From Variovorax sp. KBW07 (GTDB taxonomy: Bacteria; Pseudomonadota; Gammaproteobacteria; Burkholderiales; Burkholderiaceae_C), in contig NZ_QAJK01000037.1 in the NCBI RefSeq assembly GCF_003852515.1, positions 1-64,000 of the forward strand: 64,000 bases of DNA, in the 5' to 3' direction. Each line of letters opens with the position of its first letter. Positions within the stretch are counted from its first letter, which is position 1. Positions 44,291 through 54,467 of this stretch are shown here, one piece after another. Made by a program: the position numbers and the translations under genes. A model generated the notes under the pieces. It worked only from the letters and a program-made list of their open reading frames with translations, ran no database searches and was not told where the DNA came from.

Positions 44291-45190
44291 ATGAACGACT
44301 TCGAACGAATCGGCACCTTGGCGCCGCGCCGCCGGACCGTGCTGCGCCTGCTCTCAGCTTCGTCGCTGGGCGCCGCCGTGCTGCCCGCATTCGCGCAAGC
44401 ACCGTCGCGCCTGCCCAGGCTCGTGACCGTGAGTGGCGCGATCACCGAGATCGTCTACCTGCTCGGCGCCGAAGGGCAACTCGTGGGCACCGACACCACC
44501 AGCCTGTATCCGGCGGCGGCACGCGGCACGCCCAAGGTCGGCTACATGCGGCAACTGTCGGCCGAGGGCCTGCTCTCGCTGAAGCCCGACGCCATCATTG
44601 CCACCAACGAATCGGGCCCGCCGGTGGTGCTCGACCAGGTCCGCAGCGCGGGCGTCAAGGTCGAGATCATCGAGGCCGACCACAGCTGGAGCGAGGTGCA
44701 GCGCAAGGTGCAGGCCGTGGGCCGCGCCGCCGCCAAGGAGGCGCAGGCGCGCGAACTGCAGGCCAGGCTCGATGTCGAATGGGCCACCGTGCAACAGCGC
44801 GTGGGCGCCGCCAAGGGGCGCAAGCCGAAGGTGCTGTTCGTGCTGTCGCACAGCGCGAGCCCGCAGGTCTCCGGCGAGAAGACCGCCGCGCATTCGGTGA
44901 TCGGCTTTGCCGGCGGCGTGAATGCGCTGGGCGGCTTCCAGGGTTACCGGCCCATGACGGCCGAAGCCATGGCCAGTGCCGCGCCCGACATCATCCTCAC
45001 CAGCACGCAGAGCATCGAGGCCCATGGTGGCGTCGACAAGTTCTGGCAGCGGCCCGAACTGGTGCTCACGCCGGCCTACAAGAAGCGCGCGTTGATCACG
45101 CAAGACGCCTTGCTGCTGCTGGGCTTCGGCCCGCGCACGCCGGCGTCCATCTCCGATCTGCACGACAAGTTCCTGGCTGCCGTGGCATGA
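44291..45190 (+). CDS. hmuT: Haem ABC transporter, periplasmic binding protein
   Basis: 299-aa class III binding protein. Signal peptide (RRTVLRLLSASSLGAAVLP, ending FAQAPS, with a twin Arg). LVTVSGAITEIVYLLGAEGQ and GTDTTSLYPAAARGTPKVGY (the Tyr here can ligate haem) and the second-lobe AAHSVIGFAGGVNALGG match HmuT. Delivers haem to HmuU. A GTG at 44273 would add six residues. Its stop overlaps hmuU by four bases. Confidence 0.94.
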   Translation: MNDFERIGTLAPRRRTVLRLLSASSLGAAVLPAFAQAPSRLPRLVTVSGAITEIVYLLGAEGQLVGTDTTSLYPAAARGTPKVGYMRQLSAEGLLSLKPDAIIATNESGPPVVLDQVRSAGVKVEIIEADHSWSEVQRKVQAVGRAAAKEAQARELQARLDVEWATVQQRVGAAKGRKPKVLFVLSHSASPQVSGEKTAAHSVIGFAGGVNALGGFQGYRPMTAEAMASAAPDIILTSTQSIEAHGGVDKFWQRPELVLTPAYKKRALITQDALLLLGFGPRTPASISDLHDKFLAAVA

Positions 45191-46224
45191 GCCAGAGGTT
45201 CACGGCACGGGCCGTGCTGGGCGGCAGCGCGCTGCTGCTCGTTGCGGCCTTCGTGGTGGGGGCGGTGTCCGGCGCCTACGCCATCAGTCTTTCGCAACTC
45301 TGGAACGTGCTCACTTCGCTGGGGCAGGGCGGGGCCGACAAGTCGCCCGAGCACCTGGTGTTTCTCAACATCCGCCTGCCGCGCCTCGTGCTCGGCGTGG
45401 CGGCGGGTGCGGGGCTCGGCATGGCGGGCACGCTGATGCAGGGGCTGTTTCGCAATCCACTGGCCGACCCCGGGTTGGTGGGCATCAGCAGCGGGGCTGC
45501 GTTGGCGGCGGGCGTCACGATCGTGCTTGGCGCATGGCTCTGGCCGGTGCTGCCCCGCACGCTGGGCAGCTGGACGCTGGTGCTCATGGCCTTCGGCGGA
45601 GGCTTGTCCGTCACCTTGCTGATCTACGGCCTCTCGCGCAGCGAAGGCGGCACGCGCATGGCGTTGATGCTGCTCGCGGGCATCGCCGTCAATGCATTGG
45701 CGGGCGCGGGGCTGGGCTTCCTGAGCGTGATGGCGACCGACGAGCAACTGCGCAGCCTGCAGTTCTGGCTGCTCGGCAGCCTGGGCGGGGCGCGCTGGAG
45801 CGCCGTGCTGCTGGTCGGCGTGGCGGTGCTGCTGTCTTGCGTGGCGGCACGGTCGCTCGCGGCGCCGCTGAATGCCATCGCACTCGGCGAGGCGCAGGCG
45901 GCGCTGCTCGGCGTCGACGTGGAGCGCACCAAGCGGCGCGCCATCGTCGTCACGGCGGTGGCCGTGGGGGCGGTAACGGCCACGACCGGGATCATCGGTT
46001 TCATCGGGCTGATCGCGCCGCACTGGGTGCGCATGATGGCCGGGCCGGACCATCGTGTGGTGCTGCCGGCTTCGGCCTTGTTGGGCGCGGCACTGGTGCT
46101 CGCGGCCGACACCGTGGCGCGCACCGTCATGGCACCGGCCGAACTGCCGCTGGGCGTGCTCACCGCGTTCATCGGCGTGCCTATGTTCCTGTTGATGCTG
46201 CGGCACTTCAAGGGGCGCATATGA
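45187..46224 (+). CDS. hmuU: Haem ABC transporter, permease
   Basis: 345-aa FecCD/BtuC-type permease with about ten helices. NIRLPRLVLGVAAGAGLGMA, GLFRNPLADPGLVGISSGAA and the ATPase-contact loop GIIGFIGLIAPHWVRMMAG are characteristic. Start and stop both overlap their neighbours in ATGA, so the three importer genes are translationally coupled. Confidence 0.96.
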   Translation: MSQRFTARAVLGGSALLLVAAFVVGAVSGAYAISLSQLWNVLTSLGQGGADKSPEHLVFLNIRLPRLVLGVAAGAGLGMAGTLMQGLFRNPLADPGLVGISSGAALAAGVTIVLGAWLWPVLPRTLGSWTLVLMAFGGGLSVTLLIYGLSRSEGGTRMALMLLAGIAVNALAGAGLGFLSVMATDEQLRSLQFWLLGSLGGARWSAVLLVGVAVLLSCVAARSLAAPLNAIALGEAQAALLGVDVERTKRRAIVVTAVAVGAVTATTGIIGFIGLIAPHWVRMMAGPDHRVVLPASALLGAALVLAADTVARTVMAPAELPLGVLTAFIGVPMFLLMLRHFKGRI

Positions 46225-47051
46225 CGACGGAGACCACGGCCACCACGGCGACCCTGCAACGCGACCCGATGGCGCTGCGTTGCGACGGTGTCGAAGTACG
46301 GATCGGAGCGAAGACACTGCTGGCGGACGCTTCGGTCAGCCTGGCGCCGGGCCGAGTGACTGCCATCCTCGGCCCCAATGGGGCTGGCAAGTCGACGCTG
46401 CTGTCGGTGCTGGCCGGCCAACGCGTGCCGACGCGAGGCAAGGTGACGCTCGACGGCCGCGCGCTCGCGGACCACGGCATGCCGGCGCTGGCGTTGCGCC
46501 GGGCGCTGATGCCGCAGGAAAGCGCGGTCGCCTTCGATTTCACCGCGCAAGAGATCGTCGCGCTGGGGCGCTACCCGCACCGCAAGGCGCCGGGGCACGA
46601 CGAAGACGCGGTCATTGCCGAGGCGATGGCGCTGACCGACGTGTCGGCGCTGGCGTCGCGCGTGCTCAACACGCTGTCGGGCGGGGAAAAGTCCCGAGTC
46701 CACATGGCGCGGGCGCTGGCCCAGCTGTGGCACGCGCGCCCCGACGGCGCCACCCGCTGGCTGCTGCTCGACGAACCGACCGCGGCACTGGACCTGGCGC
46801 ACCAGCATTCGGCGATGCGCCTGCTGCGTGCCTGGGCACAGCGCGGCGTGGGCGTGGTGGCCGTGCTGCACGACCTGAACCTGGCGCGGCGCTATGCCGA
46901 CGAGGTGGTGGTGCTGGCCGGTGCGTCGGGCGGGGTGTGGCAGGGCGCGGCGGCCGAAGTGCTGGAGCCGGCCCTGATCGAATCGGTCTGGGGAACGCCC
47001 TGCCAGCCCGTGACGAGCGCCGACGGCACCGTGCAGTACCTGTTCGGCTGA
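46221..47051 (+). CDS. hmuV: Haem ABC transporter, ATP-binding protein
   Basis: 276-aa ATPase. Walker A GPNGAGKSTLL, signature LSGGEKSRVHMARAL, Walker B WLLLDEPTAALDLAHQ, and switch His in LHDLNLA are all intact. The N-terminal tail of 20 residues is rich in Thr and Ala. Last gene of the receptor-hmuS-hmuT-hmuU-hmuV operon, which ends at a bidirectional hairpin before ppsR. Confidence 0.96.
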   Translation: MTTETTATTATLQRDPMALRCDGVEVRIGAKTLLADASVSLAPGRVTAILGPNGAGKSTLLSVLAGQRVPTRGKVTLDGRALADHGMPALALRRALMPQESAVAFDFTAQEIVALGRYPHRKAPGHDEDAVIAEAMALTDVSALASRVLNTLSGGEKSRVHMARALAQLWHARPDGATRWLLLDEPTAALDLAHQHSAMRLLRAWAQRGVGVVAVLHDLNLARRYADEVVVLAGASGGVWQGAAAEVLEPALIESVWGTPCQPVTSADGTVQYLFG

Positions 47052-47057
47052 ATAAGA

Positions 47058-47098
47058 AATAGCGCCTCGCGGCCATCAGATGGTCGCCGGGCGCTATT
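47058..47098. terminator. Convergent hairpin between hmuV and ppsR
   Basis: Nine-base arms AATAGCGCC and GGCGCTATT with a 23-base internal segment that can pair further (GGCCATC/GATGGTC). Lies between two convergent gene ends; no long T run. Confidence 0.5.
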
Positions 47099-47114
47099 CA
47101 AAAGATAGCAAAAA

Positions 47115-47936
47115 TCAGTACGTCAGCCGCTCGGGCCGCAGTTCCTGCAGGATCGTCGTCGCGATTTCCTCGATCGACTTGGTGGTGGTCGACAGCCAGC
47201 GGATGCCGGCGCGCCGCATCATCGCTTCGGCTTCGCTCACCTCGTGGCGACAGTTTTCGAGGCTGGCGTAGCGCGAATCGGGCCGGCGCTCGTTACGGAT
47301 CTCGCTGAGCCGCTCGGGCTGGATCGTCAGGCCGAAGATCTTCTTGCGGTGCGGCAGCAGGGCCGGTGGCAGCTGGCGGCGGTCGAAGTCTTCGGGAATC
47401 AGCGGGTAGTTGGCCGCTTTCAGCCCGTGCTGCATCGCCAGGTAGAGCGACGTGGGCGTCTTGCCGCTTCGGCTCACGCCCACCAGGATCACGTCGGCGC
47501 CCTGCAGGTCGCGGTTGCTCTGGCCATCGTCGTGCGCCAGGCTGAAGTCGATGGCGGCGATGCGGGCGTTGTATTCCTTGCTCTTGCTGACATCGCTGAA
47601 ACGGCCGATGCGGTGGTTCGACTTCACGGCCAGCTCTATTTCGAGCGGGCGCACGAAGGTGCCGAACATGTCGAGCAGCATGCCCTTGCAGCCGGTTTCG
47701 ATCACTTCCAGCACGTCCATGTTGGCCAGCGTGGTGAAGACGATGGGGCGCACGCCCTCCAGTTCGGCGGTGTGGTTGATGTGCCGCACCGCCTGGTGCG
47801 CCTTGTCGACGGTGTCGGTGAAAGGCAGCCGCACGTGGCGGGGCTTCATCTCGAACTGGGCGAGCACGGCGTTGCCGAAAGTCTCGGCAGTGATGCCGGT
47901 GCCGTCGGAAATGAAGAAAACAGTGCGTGTATGCAT
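47115..47936 (-). CDS. ppsR: PEP synthase regulatory kinase/pyrophosphorylase
   Basis: 273-aa bifunctional DUF299-family enzyme: ADP-dependent phosphorylation inactivates PEP synthase on Thr, and phosphate-dependent phosphorolysis restores it. [20 protein letters not shown] at the N terminus and the P-loop [16 protein letters not shown] at about 150 are diagnostic. Divergent from ppsA, its target, with 189 bases between start codons. Confidence 0.96.
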   Translation of the reverse strand: MHTRTVFFISDGTGITAETFGNAVLAQFEMKPRHVRLPFTDTVDKAHQAVRHINHTAELEGVRPIVFTTLANMDVLEVIETGCKGMLLDMFGTFVRPLEIELAVKSNHRIGRFSDVSKSKEYNARIAAIDFSLAHDDGQSNRDLQGADVILVGVSRSGKTPTSLYLAMQHGLKAANYPLIPEDFDRRQLPPALLPHRKKIFGLTIQPERLSEIRNERRPDSRYASLENCRHEVSEAEAMMRRAGIRWLSTTTKSIEEIATTILQELRPERLTY

Positions 47937-48125
47937 GGTGTTGCTCTTGCGGCCTTGTCCTGCGGCGCGCGCGACCTTGCCACGCCTACAATCCGGGCCA
48001 TTATCGGGAATCCGCTTTCCCAGCCCAATTCTTTCCATGCACACCGCGACCGCACCCAAAGCAACGACAACGATCGTGCCGCGCCGTCTGCATGCAGCGC
48101 CGGTTTCAACTTCTGGAGCTTCCCC

Positions 48126-50519
48126 ATGTCTGCACTTTTCGACGCGACCGCCCTGGTCGTACCGTTTGAAAACCTGAGAATGACCGACGTCGAGGCGGTT
48201 GGCGGAAAAAACGCCAGCCTCGGCGAAATGATCTCGCAGCTGCCGCAGGGCGTGCGCGTACCGACCGGTTTTGCGACCACGGCGCATGCATTCCGCCAGT
48301 TCCTGGCCCACGACGGCCTGGCCGACAAGATCAGCAAGCGGCTCGCCGCGCTGGACACCGAAGACGTGCGCGCGCTGGCCGTGGCCGGCGCCGAGATTCG
48401 CGCCATGGTCGAGGCCCAGCCTTTCCCGGCCGACCTGCAGAAGGCCATCGGCGAGGCCTACGCCAAGCTGAGCGCCGGCAACCCGGCCGCCTCGTTCGCC
48501 GTGCGTTCCTCGGCCACCGCCGAAGACCTGCCCGACGCTTCGTTCGCGGGCCAGCAGGAAACCTTCCTGAACGTGGTCGGCATCGACGACGTGCTGCACA
48601 AGATGAAGGAGGTGTTCGCCTCCCTCTACAACGACCGCGCCATCAGCTACCGCGTGCACAAGGGCTTCGAGCACGACGTGGTCGCTCTGTCGGCCGGCGT
48701 GCAGCGCATGGTGCGCTCCGACCTCGGCGCCGCTGGCGTCATGTTCACCATCGATACCGAATCGGGCTTCGAAGACGTGGTGTTCATCACCTCCAGCTAC
48801 GGTCTGGGCGAAACGGTGGTGCAGGGCGCGGTGAATCCCGACGAGTTCTACGTGCACAAGCCGACGCTGCGCGCCGGCAAGCGCGCCGTGATCCGCCGAA
48901 ACCTGGGCTCCAAGCTGATCCAGATGGAGTTCGCGACGCCCGAAGAGAAAAAGGCCAGCGGCAAGCTGGTGAAGACCACCGACGTCAAGGCCGAGCAGCG
49001 CAACCGCTACTCACTGAGCGACGCCGACGTCGAGCAACTGGCCAAGTACGCGCTGGTCATCGAAGAGCACTATGGCCGCGCGATGGACATCGAGTGGGGC
49101 AAGGACGGCACCGACGGCCACCTCTACATCCTGCAGGCACGCCCTGAAACCGTGAAGAGCCAGCAGCAGGGCAAGGCCGAGCAGCGCTACAAGCTGCTGG
49201 GCAAGGGCGCAGTGCTCGCCGAAGGCCGTGCCATTGGCCAGAAGATCGGCACCGGCCCCGTGCGCCTGGTGCACAACATCAGCGAAATGGACAAGGTGCA
49301 GGCCGGCGACGTGCTCGTCACCGACATGACCGACCCCAACTGGGAACCGGTGATGAAGCGCGCCGCCGCCATCGTCACCAACCGCGGCGGGCGCACCTGC
49401 CACGCGGCCATCATCGCGCGTGAACTCGGCATTCCGGCCGTGGTCGGCTGCGGCGACGCGACCGATCTGCTGAAAGAAGGCACGCTGGTCACCGTGAGCT
49501 GCGCAGAGGGCGACACCGGCTTCATCTACGACGGCCTGCTCGAAACCGAAGTGACCGAAGTGCAGCGCGGCGTGATGCCCGAGATCGACCTGAAGATCAT
49601 GATGAACGTGGGCAACCCGCAGCTCGCCTTCGACTTCGCGCAACTGCCGAACCACGGCGTGGGCCTGGCGCGCCTCGAATTCATCATCAACAACAACATC
49701 GGCGTGCACCCGAAGGCGATCCTCGACTACCCGAACGTCGACAACGACCTGAAGAAGGCCGTCGAGTCGGTGGCCCGCGGCCATGCGTCGCCGCGCGCCT
49801 TCTACGTCGACAAGGTGGCCGAAGGCATTGCCACCATCGGCGCGGCCTTCTGGCCCAAGCCTGTGATCGTTCGCTTGTCGGACTTCAAGTCGAACGAGTA
49901 CCGCAAGCTGATCGGCGGTAGCCGCTACGAGCCGGAAGAAGAAAACCCGATGCTCGGCTTCCGTGGTGCCGCGCGTTACCTGAGCGCCGACTTCGGCGAG
50001 GCCTTTGCAATGGAATGCGAAGCCCTGAAGCGCGTGCGCAACGACATGGGCCTGACCAACGTGCAGATCATGGTGCCCTTCGTGCGCACCCTGGGCCAGG
50101 CCGAGCGCGTGACCACGCTGCTGGGTGAGCACGGCTTGAAGCGCGGCGAGAACGAGCTCAAGCTGATCATGATGTGCGAAGTGCCGAGCAACGCCATCCT
50201 GGCCGACGAGTTCCTGCAGTTCTTCGACGGCTTCTCGATCGGCTCGAACGACCTGACCCAGCTCACCCTGGGCCTGGACCGCGACTCCGGCCTCGAGCTG
50301 TTGGCCGCCGACTTCGACGAGCGCGACCCGGCCGTCAAGGCCTTGCTGAGCCGTGCCATCAAGGCCTGCAAGGCGCAGGGCAAGTACGTCGGTATCTGCG
50401 GCCAGGGCCCCAGCGACCACCCGGACTTCGCGCTCTGGCTGGCGGAAGAGGGGATCGAATCGATCTCGCTGAACCCCGACAGCGTGATCGACACCTGGCA
50501 GCAGCTGGCAAATCGCTGA
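48126..50519 (+). CDS. ppsA: Phosphoenolpyruvate synthase
   Basis: 797-aa enzyme making PEP from pyruvate and ATP for gluconeogenesis. ATP-grasp N domain ([37 protein letters not shown]), the phospho-His swivel domain [20 protein letters not shown], and the C-terminal TIM barrel ([42 protein letters not shown]) are complete. GGAGC lies seven bases before the ATG. Its regulator is encoded divergently. Confidence 0.97.
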   Translation: MSALFDATALVVPFENLRMTDVEAVGGKNASLGEMISQLPQGVRVPTGFATTAHAFRQFLAHDGLADKISKRLAALDTEDVRALAVAGAEIRAMVEAQPFPADLQKAIGEAYAKLSAGNPAASFAVRSSATAEDLPDASFAGQQETFLNVVGIDDVLHKMKEVFASLYNDRAISYRVHKGFEHDVVALSAGVQRMVRSDLGAAGVMFTIDTESGFEDVVFITSSYGLGETVVQGAVNPDEFYVHKPTLRAGKRAVIRRNLGSKLIQMEFATPEEKKASGKLVKTTDVKAEQRNRYSLSDADVEQLAKYALVIEEHYGRAMDIEWGKDGTDGHLYILQARPETVKSQQQGKAEQRYKLLGKGAVLAEGRAIGQKIGTGPVRLVHNISEMDKVQAGDVLVTDMTDPNWEPVMKRAAAIVTNRGGRTCHAAIIARELGIPAVVGCGDATDLLKEGTLVTVSCAEGDTGFIYDGLLETEVTEVQRGVMPEIDLKIMMNVGNPQLAFDFAQLPNHGVGLARLEFIINNNIGVHPKAILDYPNVDNDLKKAVESVARGHASPRAFYVDKVAEGIATIGAAFWPKPVIVRLSDFKSNEYRKLIGGSRYEPEEENPMLGFRGAARYLSADFGEAFAMECEALKRVRNDMGLTNVQIMVPFVRTLGQAERVTTLLGEHGLKRGENELKLIMMCEVPSNAILADEFLQFFDGFSIGSNDLTQLTLGLDRDSGLELLAADFDERDPAVKALLSRAIKACKAQGKYVGICGQGPSDHPDFALWLAEEGIESISLNPDSVIDTWQQLANR

Positions 50520-50758
50520 TTGCTGCTGATTGCAGCAGATCGATTGATCGCCCGGCGGCGGGCGCTCCCTGTGCCCGCCGTGCGACAGACTGCGGAAATC
50601 CCCATCGGGGGATTCCCCGTGTCAGCTTCCTGTCATTGAATCAAAGTGTGTTTCTGGTGTCAGACTTGTGACATTCACAGGGCGGCGCATCCCGGCAGCT
50701 TGCCTGGGGCGGCCTCGGTCGTCGCGGCGACTTGCCAGCACCTCGCGGGGAGACCACC

Positions 50759-51253
50759 ATGATTCTTGTCAAGACAGAAGCGGGGCACCAGGCCCTGAAG
50801 GACCGCTCGGTGCCGCTGTCGCCGCGCCAGCGCTCCGCATTCATCCTTTTCGACGGCAAGCGCTCGGTCGACGACGTGCTCGCCGCCGGCATGGGCATCG
50901 CGCGTGAAGACATCGACCAGATGGTCGCGCTGGGCGTGCTGGAGCCGGTGGGCGGCAAAACAGCGTCGCTGATGGTGGGCGAGGCGCCCGCCGAGCCTTC
51001 CAGGCCTGCCGCGCAGGCTGCGGCGCCACCCCCGGTGCCGCCGTCTTCCGGCCGAAGCAAGCAGCAACGGTACAAAGACGCCTATCCCATCGCGACCCAA
51101 CTGACCGGCAGCCTGGGCCTGATGGGGTTCCGGCTCAATCTCCAGGTCGAGGGCACGACCAGCTACGACGACCTGGTGGCGCTGGCTCCCAAGATCCGCG
51201 CCGCGGTCGGCGCCGAGAAGGCCGCGGCCCTCGACAAGGCCCTGAACGACTGA
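50759..51253 (+). CDS. Hypothetical protein with PatA/DUF4388-like N-terminal helical region
   Basis: 164-aa protein I cannot assign. Residues 1-70 (SPRQRSAFILFDGKRSVDDV, then the segment ending MVALGVLEPVG) look like a small winged-helix-like domain seen in some response-regulator accessory proteins. A Pro/Ala linker (75-105) leads to a C-terminal helical domain ending AAVGAEKAAALDKALND. No signal peptide or membrane segment. GGGGAGACC precedes the ATG. It stands between ppsA and rpsF with its own upstream gap of 239 bases holding short hairpins (50597-50614). Confidence 0.75.
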   Translation: MILVKTEAGHQALKDRSVPLSPRQRSAFILFDGKRSVDDVLAAGMGIAREDIDQMVALGVLEPVGGKTASLMVGEAPAEPSRPAAQAAAPPPVPPSSGRSKQQRYKDAYPIATQLTGSLGLMGFRLNLQVEGTTSYDDLVALAPKIRAAVGAEKAAALDKALND

Positions 51254-51258
51254 GCGAT

Positions 51259-51288
51259 TTGCCAGGTTGCGAATTTCAAGACTATAAT
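51259..51288 (+). promoter_or_regulatory. Sigma-70 promoter of the rpsF operon
   Basis: TTGCCA (51259-51264), 18 bases, perfect TATAAT (51283-51288), 80 bases before rpsF. Confidence 0.75.
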
Positions 51289-51303
51289 CGCCGGCTTTGC
51301 CTT

Positions 51304-51332
51304 GCCACACTGCGCCCGACGCTGCAGGTGGC
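51304..51332 (+). promoter_or_regulatory. Candidate S6:S18-binding leader hairpin of rpsF
   Basis: In the 80-base leader, outer stem GCCAC/GTGGC, one bulged A, inner stem CTGC/GCAG and a ten-base loop with CCG. rpsF leaders of many bacteria bind the S6-S18 complex through a CCG-containing hairpin; the match here is structural only. Confidence 0.4.
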
Positions 51333-51368
51333 TTTTCCTCTTCTACGGAAGAATCCACAAGGAGTGCC

Positions 51369-51743
51369 ATGCGTCACTACGAAATCATTTTGCTGATCCA
51401 CCCGGATCAGAGCGAACAAGTTCCGGCAATGCTGGAGCGCTACAAGGGCCTGATCACGGCCGGCGGCGGCAAGATCCACCGCGTTGAAGACTGGGGCCGC
51501 CGTCAGCTGGCATACCAGATCAACAAGCTCAACAAGGCCCACTACCTGTGCGTCAACATCGAAGCTGAGCAAACCGTGATGGGCGAACTCGAACACGCGT
51601 TCAAGTTCAACGACGCCGTGCTGCGCCACCTGACCGTTCAGAAGAAGAAGGCCGACACCGGTCCTTCGTCGATGATGAAGACGGTCGAGCGCGAAGAGGC
51701 TCGCAAGGCCCAGCAGGCCGAATACGCCGCCAACAACAACTGA
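51369..51743 (+). CDS. rpsF: 30S ribosomal protein S6
   Basis: 124-aa S6, starting [17 protein letters not shown] with AAGGAG ahead of the ATG. Core [20 protein letters not shown] is conserved; an Ala/Lys-rich tail follows. First gene of rpsF-priB-rpsR-rplI. Confidence 0.97.
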   Translation: MRHYEIILLIHPDQSEQVPAMLERYKGLITAGGGKIHRVEDWGRRQLAYQINKLNKAHYLCVNIEAEQTVMGELEHAFKFNDAVLRHLTVQKKKADTGPSSMMKTVEREEARKAQQAEYAANNN

Positions 51744-51747
51744 TGGC

Positions 51748-52062
51748 GTGACTGCTGCCGCTGCGGCAACCGGGGTCAACCAGCTTTTGCTGACCGCCTC
51801 TGTCGCCGAACTCGGAGCCCTGCGATTCACGCCAGCCGGCTTGCCCGCCATCGATCTGAAGCTCGACCATGAGTCGACGCTTCTCGAGGCAGGAAAAGCC
51901 AGGCAGGTGAAGACGGCCCTCAAGGCCGTTGCCTTCGGCGCCATCGCCGAACGGCTCGCAACGCAGTCGATGGGAAGTCTCTGGCGTTTTCAGGGATTTC
52001 TCGCGACACCGGGCAACGGCAAGCATCCGGTCCTGCACATCCAGGATTTTCAGCAAGATTAA
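51748..52062 (+). CDS. priB: Primosomal replication protein N (PriB)
   Basis: 104-aa single-stranded-DNA-binding OB-fold protein for replication restart. GTG start at 51748, five bases after the rpsF stop. The order rpsF-priB-rpsR-rplI, length, and strands NQLLLTASVAELGALRFTPA and GSLWRFQGFLATPG support PriB; sequence is weakly conserved in general. Confidence 0.9.
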   Translation: MTAAAAATGVNQLLLTASVAELGALRFTPAGLPAIDLKLDHESTLLEAGKARQVKTALKAVAFGAIAERLATQSMGSLWRFQGFLATPGNGKHPVLHIQDFQQD

Positions 52063-52083
52063 TTTTCGACAAGAGGTCCCCAA

Positions 52084-52365
52084 ATGGCCACGTTCAAGAA
52101 ATTCAACAAAGACAAGCGCCCGAAGCGCAACACCCAGTCGCTGCTGTTCAAGCGCAAGCGCTTCTGCCGTTTCACCGTCGCTGGCGTCGAAGAAATCGAC
52201 TACAAGGACATCGACACGCTGCGTGACTTCATCAGCGAAAACGGCAAGATCATCCCCGCACGCCTGACCGGCACGCGCGCGATCTACCAACGCCAGCTGA
52301 ACACCGCGATCAAGCGCGCTCGCTTCCTGGCCATGGTGCCGTACAGCGACCAGCACCGCGTCTAA
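52084..52365 (+). CDS. rpsR: 30S ribosomal protein S18
   Basis: 93-aa S18. [20 protein letters not shown] and [20 protein letters not shown] are conserved; AAGAGG precedes the ATG. Forms a dimer with S6 on the ribosome. Confidence 0.97.
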   Translation: MATFKKFNKDKRPKRNTQSLLFKRKRFCRFTVAGVEEIDYKDIDTLRDFISENGKIIPARLTGTRAIYQRQLNTAIKRARFLAMVPYSDQHRV

Positions 52366-52377
52366 GGAGCCGAGACC

Positions 52378-52830
52378 ATGCAAATCATTCTTCTGGACAA
52401 GGTTCTGAACGTCGGCGGCCTGGGCGATATCGTCAAGGTCAAGGACGGCTACGCACGCAACTTCCTGATCCCGACGGGCCGCGCCCGCCGCGCCACGGCT
52501 GCCAACAAGGCCGAATTCGAAGCCAAGCGCGTCGAACTCGAAAAGGCTGCGGCCGCCAAGCTGGCCGACATGCAAGCCCAGGGCGAAAAGCTCGGCGGCA
52601 CGACCGTCAAGCTCACGCAAAAGGCTGGCGTCGATGGCCGCCTGTTCGGTTCGGTCACCAACGGCGACATCGCCGAAGAACTGGGCAAGCAAGGCTACAA
52701 GGTTGTCAAGTCGCAAGTGCGCCTGCCCAACGGCCCGATCAAGGTCGTCGGCGACAGCACCGTGAGCGTTGCGCTGCACACCGACGTGGTGGTCGACATC
52801 ACCGTCACGGTCTACGGCGAAACCGCCTGA
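52378..52830 (+). CDS. rplI: 50S ribosomal protein L9
   Basis: 150-aa L9 with the N-terminal domain [20 protein letters not shown], connecting helix and C-terminal domain of standard length. AAGGAG precedes the ATG. Operon end, with a terminator. Confidence 0.97.
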   Translation: MQIILLDKVLNVGGLGDIVKVKDGYARNFLIPTGRARRATAANKAEFEAKRVELEKAAAAKLADMQAQGEKLGGTTVKLTQKAGVDGRLFGSVTNGDIAEELGKQGYKVVKSQVRLPNGPIKVVGDSTVSVALHTDVVVDITVTVYGETA

Positions 52831-52857
52831 TCCCGAACAGCGCCTCGTGCGCTGTCG

Positions 52858-52883
52858 AAAAAGCCGCCTCCGGGCGGCTTTTG
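52858..52883 (+). terminator. Terminator of rplI
   Basis: AAAAGCCGCC / GGCGGCTTTT around TCCG, then TGTTTTTCC. Confidence 0.9.
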
Positions 52884-52939
52884 TTTTTCCGCGACCGAGG
52901 TTGAAGTTCTCCGGTGGTATTGCACTGGAAGATCACCGT

Positions 52940-52960
52940 TTATTCACAACCTTGTCCACA
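52940..52960 (+). promoter_or_regulatory. Tandem DnaA-box-like sites before dnaB
   Basis: TTATTCACA (52940-52948) and TTGTCCACA (52952-52960), each one mismatch from TTATCCACA, three bases apart on the same strand, about 50 bases upstream of dnaB. May mark DnaA control of dnaB. Confidence 0.5.
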
Positions 52961-53008
52961 CGCGCAGCGCCGTGCGCGGCTTAGCATGCAGGGTTGCAAG
53001 GGAAGTCC

Positions 53009-54415
53009 ATGTCCGCCGTTTTCTCCTATCCCGACGGTAATTCGTCGGCCGACCGCCAGATCGCCCAACTGCGCATTCCGCCTCACTCCATCGAGGCCGA
53101 ATCGAGTGTGCTCGGTGGCCTGCTGCTCGACAACGGCGCGTGGGACCGCATGGGCGACCTGCTGGTCGACGGCGACTTCTATCGCCACGAACACAAGCTG
53201 ATCTACGCGGCCATCGGTGGGCTGATCAACGCCACCAAGCCGGCCGACGTGATCACGGTCTACGAGCAGTTGCAGAACCTCGGCAAGGCCGACGAGATCG
53301 GTGGGCTGGTCTACCTGAATTCGCTGGCGCAGTACGTACCGAGCGCGAGCAACATCCGGCGCTACGCCGAGATCGTGCGCGAGCGCTCCATCCTGCGAAA
53401 GCTGGTGTCCGCCGCCGACGAGATCGCGACGCAGGCCTTCAACCCGCAGGGCAAGCAGGTCGACAAGATCCTGGACGAGGCCGAGCAGAAGATCTTCAAC
53501 ATCGGCGAAGAAGGCACGCGGATGAAGCAGGGCTTCCAGAGCATGGATGCCCTGGTGGTCGAGCTGCTCGACCGCGTGACCGAGATGGCCGAGAACCCGA
53601 ACGACATCACGGGCATTCGCACCGGCTTCCACGATTTCGACAAGATGACCTCGGGCCTGCAGCCGGGCGACATGATCGTGCTGGCCGCGCGCCCATCGAT
53701 GGGCAAGACCTCGCTCGCGATCAACATCGCCGAGCACGTGGCGCTCGAAGAGGGGTTGCCGGTGGCGGTGTTCTCGATGGAAATGGGTGCCTCGCAGCTG
53801 GCGGTGCGTATCGTGGGCTCCATCGGCCGCATCGATCAGGGCCACTTGCGCACCGGCAAGCTCAGCGACGAAGAGTGGCCGCGCCTGACCGAAGCCATCG
53901 AAAAGCTGCGCACTGTGTCGCTGCACATCGACGAAACGCCGGGCCTGTCGACCAGCGAACTGCGCGCCAATGCGCGCCGGCTCGCACGCCAGTACGGGCG
54001 CCTCGGCCTGATCGTCGTCGACTACCTGCAGCTCATGTCGACCAGCAGCTCGGGCGACGAGAACCGGGCCACGGCCGTGGGCGAAATCTCGCGCGGCCTG
54101 AAGATGCTGGCCAAGGAACTCAAGTGCCCGGTGATCGCGCTGTCGCAGCTCAGCCGCGGCGTGGAAAGCCGGACCGACAAGCGTCCCATGATGAGTGACT
54201 TGCGCGAATCCGGCGCCATCGAGCAGGACGCGGACATCATCATGTTCATCTACCGCGACGACTACTACGACAAGAACAGCAAGGAGCCGGGCGTGGCCGA
54301 GGTGATCATCAGCAAGCACCGTAACGGCCCTACGGGCACCGTGAAGCTGGCGTTCCTGAAGCCGATCACCAAGTTCGAGAACCTGGCCAGCTACAGCCAC
54401 AACGAACAGTACTGA
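53009..54415 (+). CDS. dnaB: Replicative DNA helicase DnaB
   Basis: 468-aa hexameric helicase. N-terminal domain (PHSIEAESSVLGGLLLDNGA), linker, and RecA-like C domain with Walker A AARPSMGKTSLA, Walker B LIVVDYLQLM and the late ISKHRNGPTGT. No intein interrupts the P-loop or other site. Start 53009 (MSAVFSYPDG) follows AAGGGAAG. Ends 52 bases before the convergent WYL regulator. Confidence 0.97.
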   Translation: MSAVFSYPDGNSSADRQIAQLRIPPHSIEAESSVLGGLLLDNGAWDRMGDLLVDGDFYRHEHKLIYAAIGGLINATKPADVITVYEQLQNLGKADEIGGLVYLNSLAQYVPSASNIRRYAEIVRERSILRKLVSAADEIATQAFNPQGKQVDKILDEAEQKIFNIGEEGTRMKQGFQSMDALVVELLDRVTEMAENPNDITGIRTGFHDFDKMTSGLQPGDMIVLAARPSMGKTSLAINIAEHVALEEGLPVAVFSMEMGASQLAVRIVGSIGRIDQGHLRTGKLSDEEWPRLTEAIEKLRTVSLHIDETPGLSTSELRANARRLARQYGRLGLIVVDYLQLMSTSSSGDENRATAVGEISRGLKMLAKELKCPVIALSQLSRGVESRTDKRPMMSDLRESGAIEQDADIIMFIYRDDYYDKNSKEPGVAEVIISKHRNGPTGTVKLAFLKPITKFENLASYSHNEQY

Positions 54416-54467
54416 CAGGCAGAGAAAGGCGCCGTCACCCAGGCGCGTGCGTGGTCGCGAAGGCGGG

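Noticed and set aside
50597-50614. AATCCCC/GGGGATT hairpin after ppsA
   Set aside because: No T run and only seven pairs; not called a terminator.
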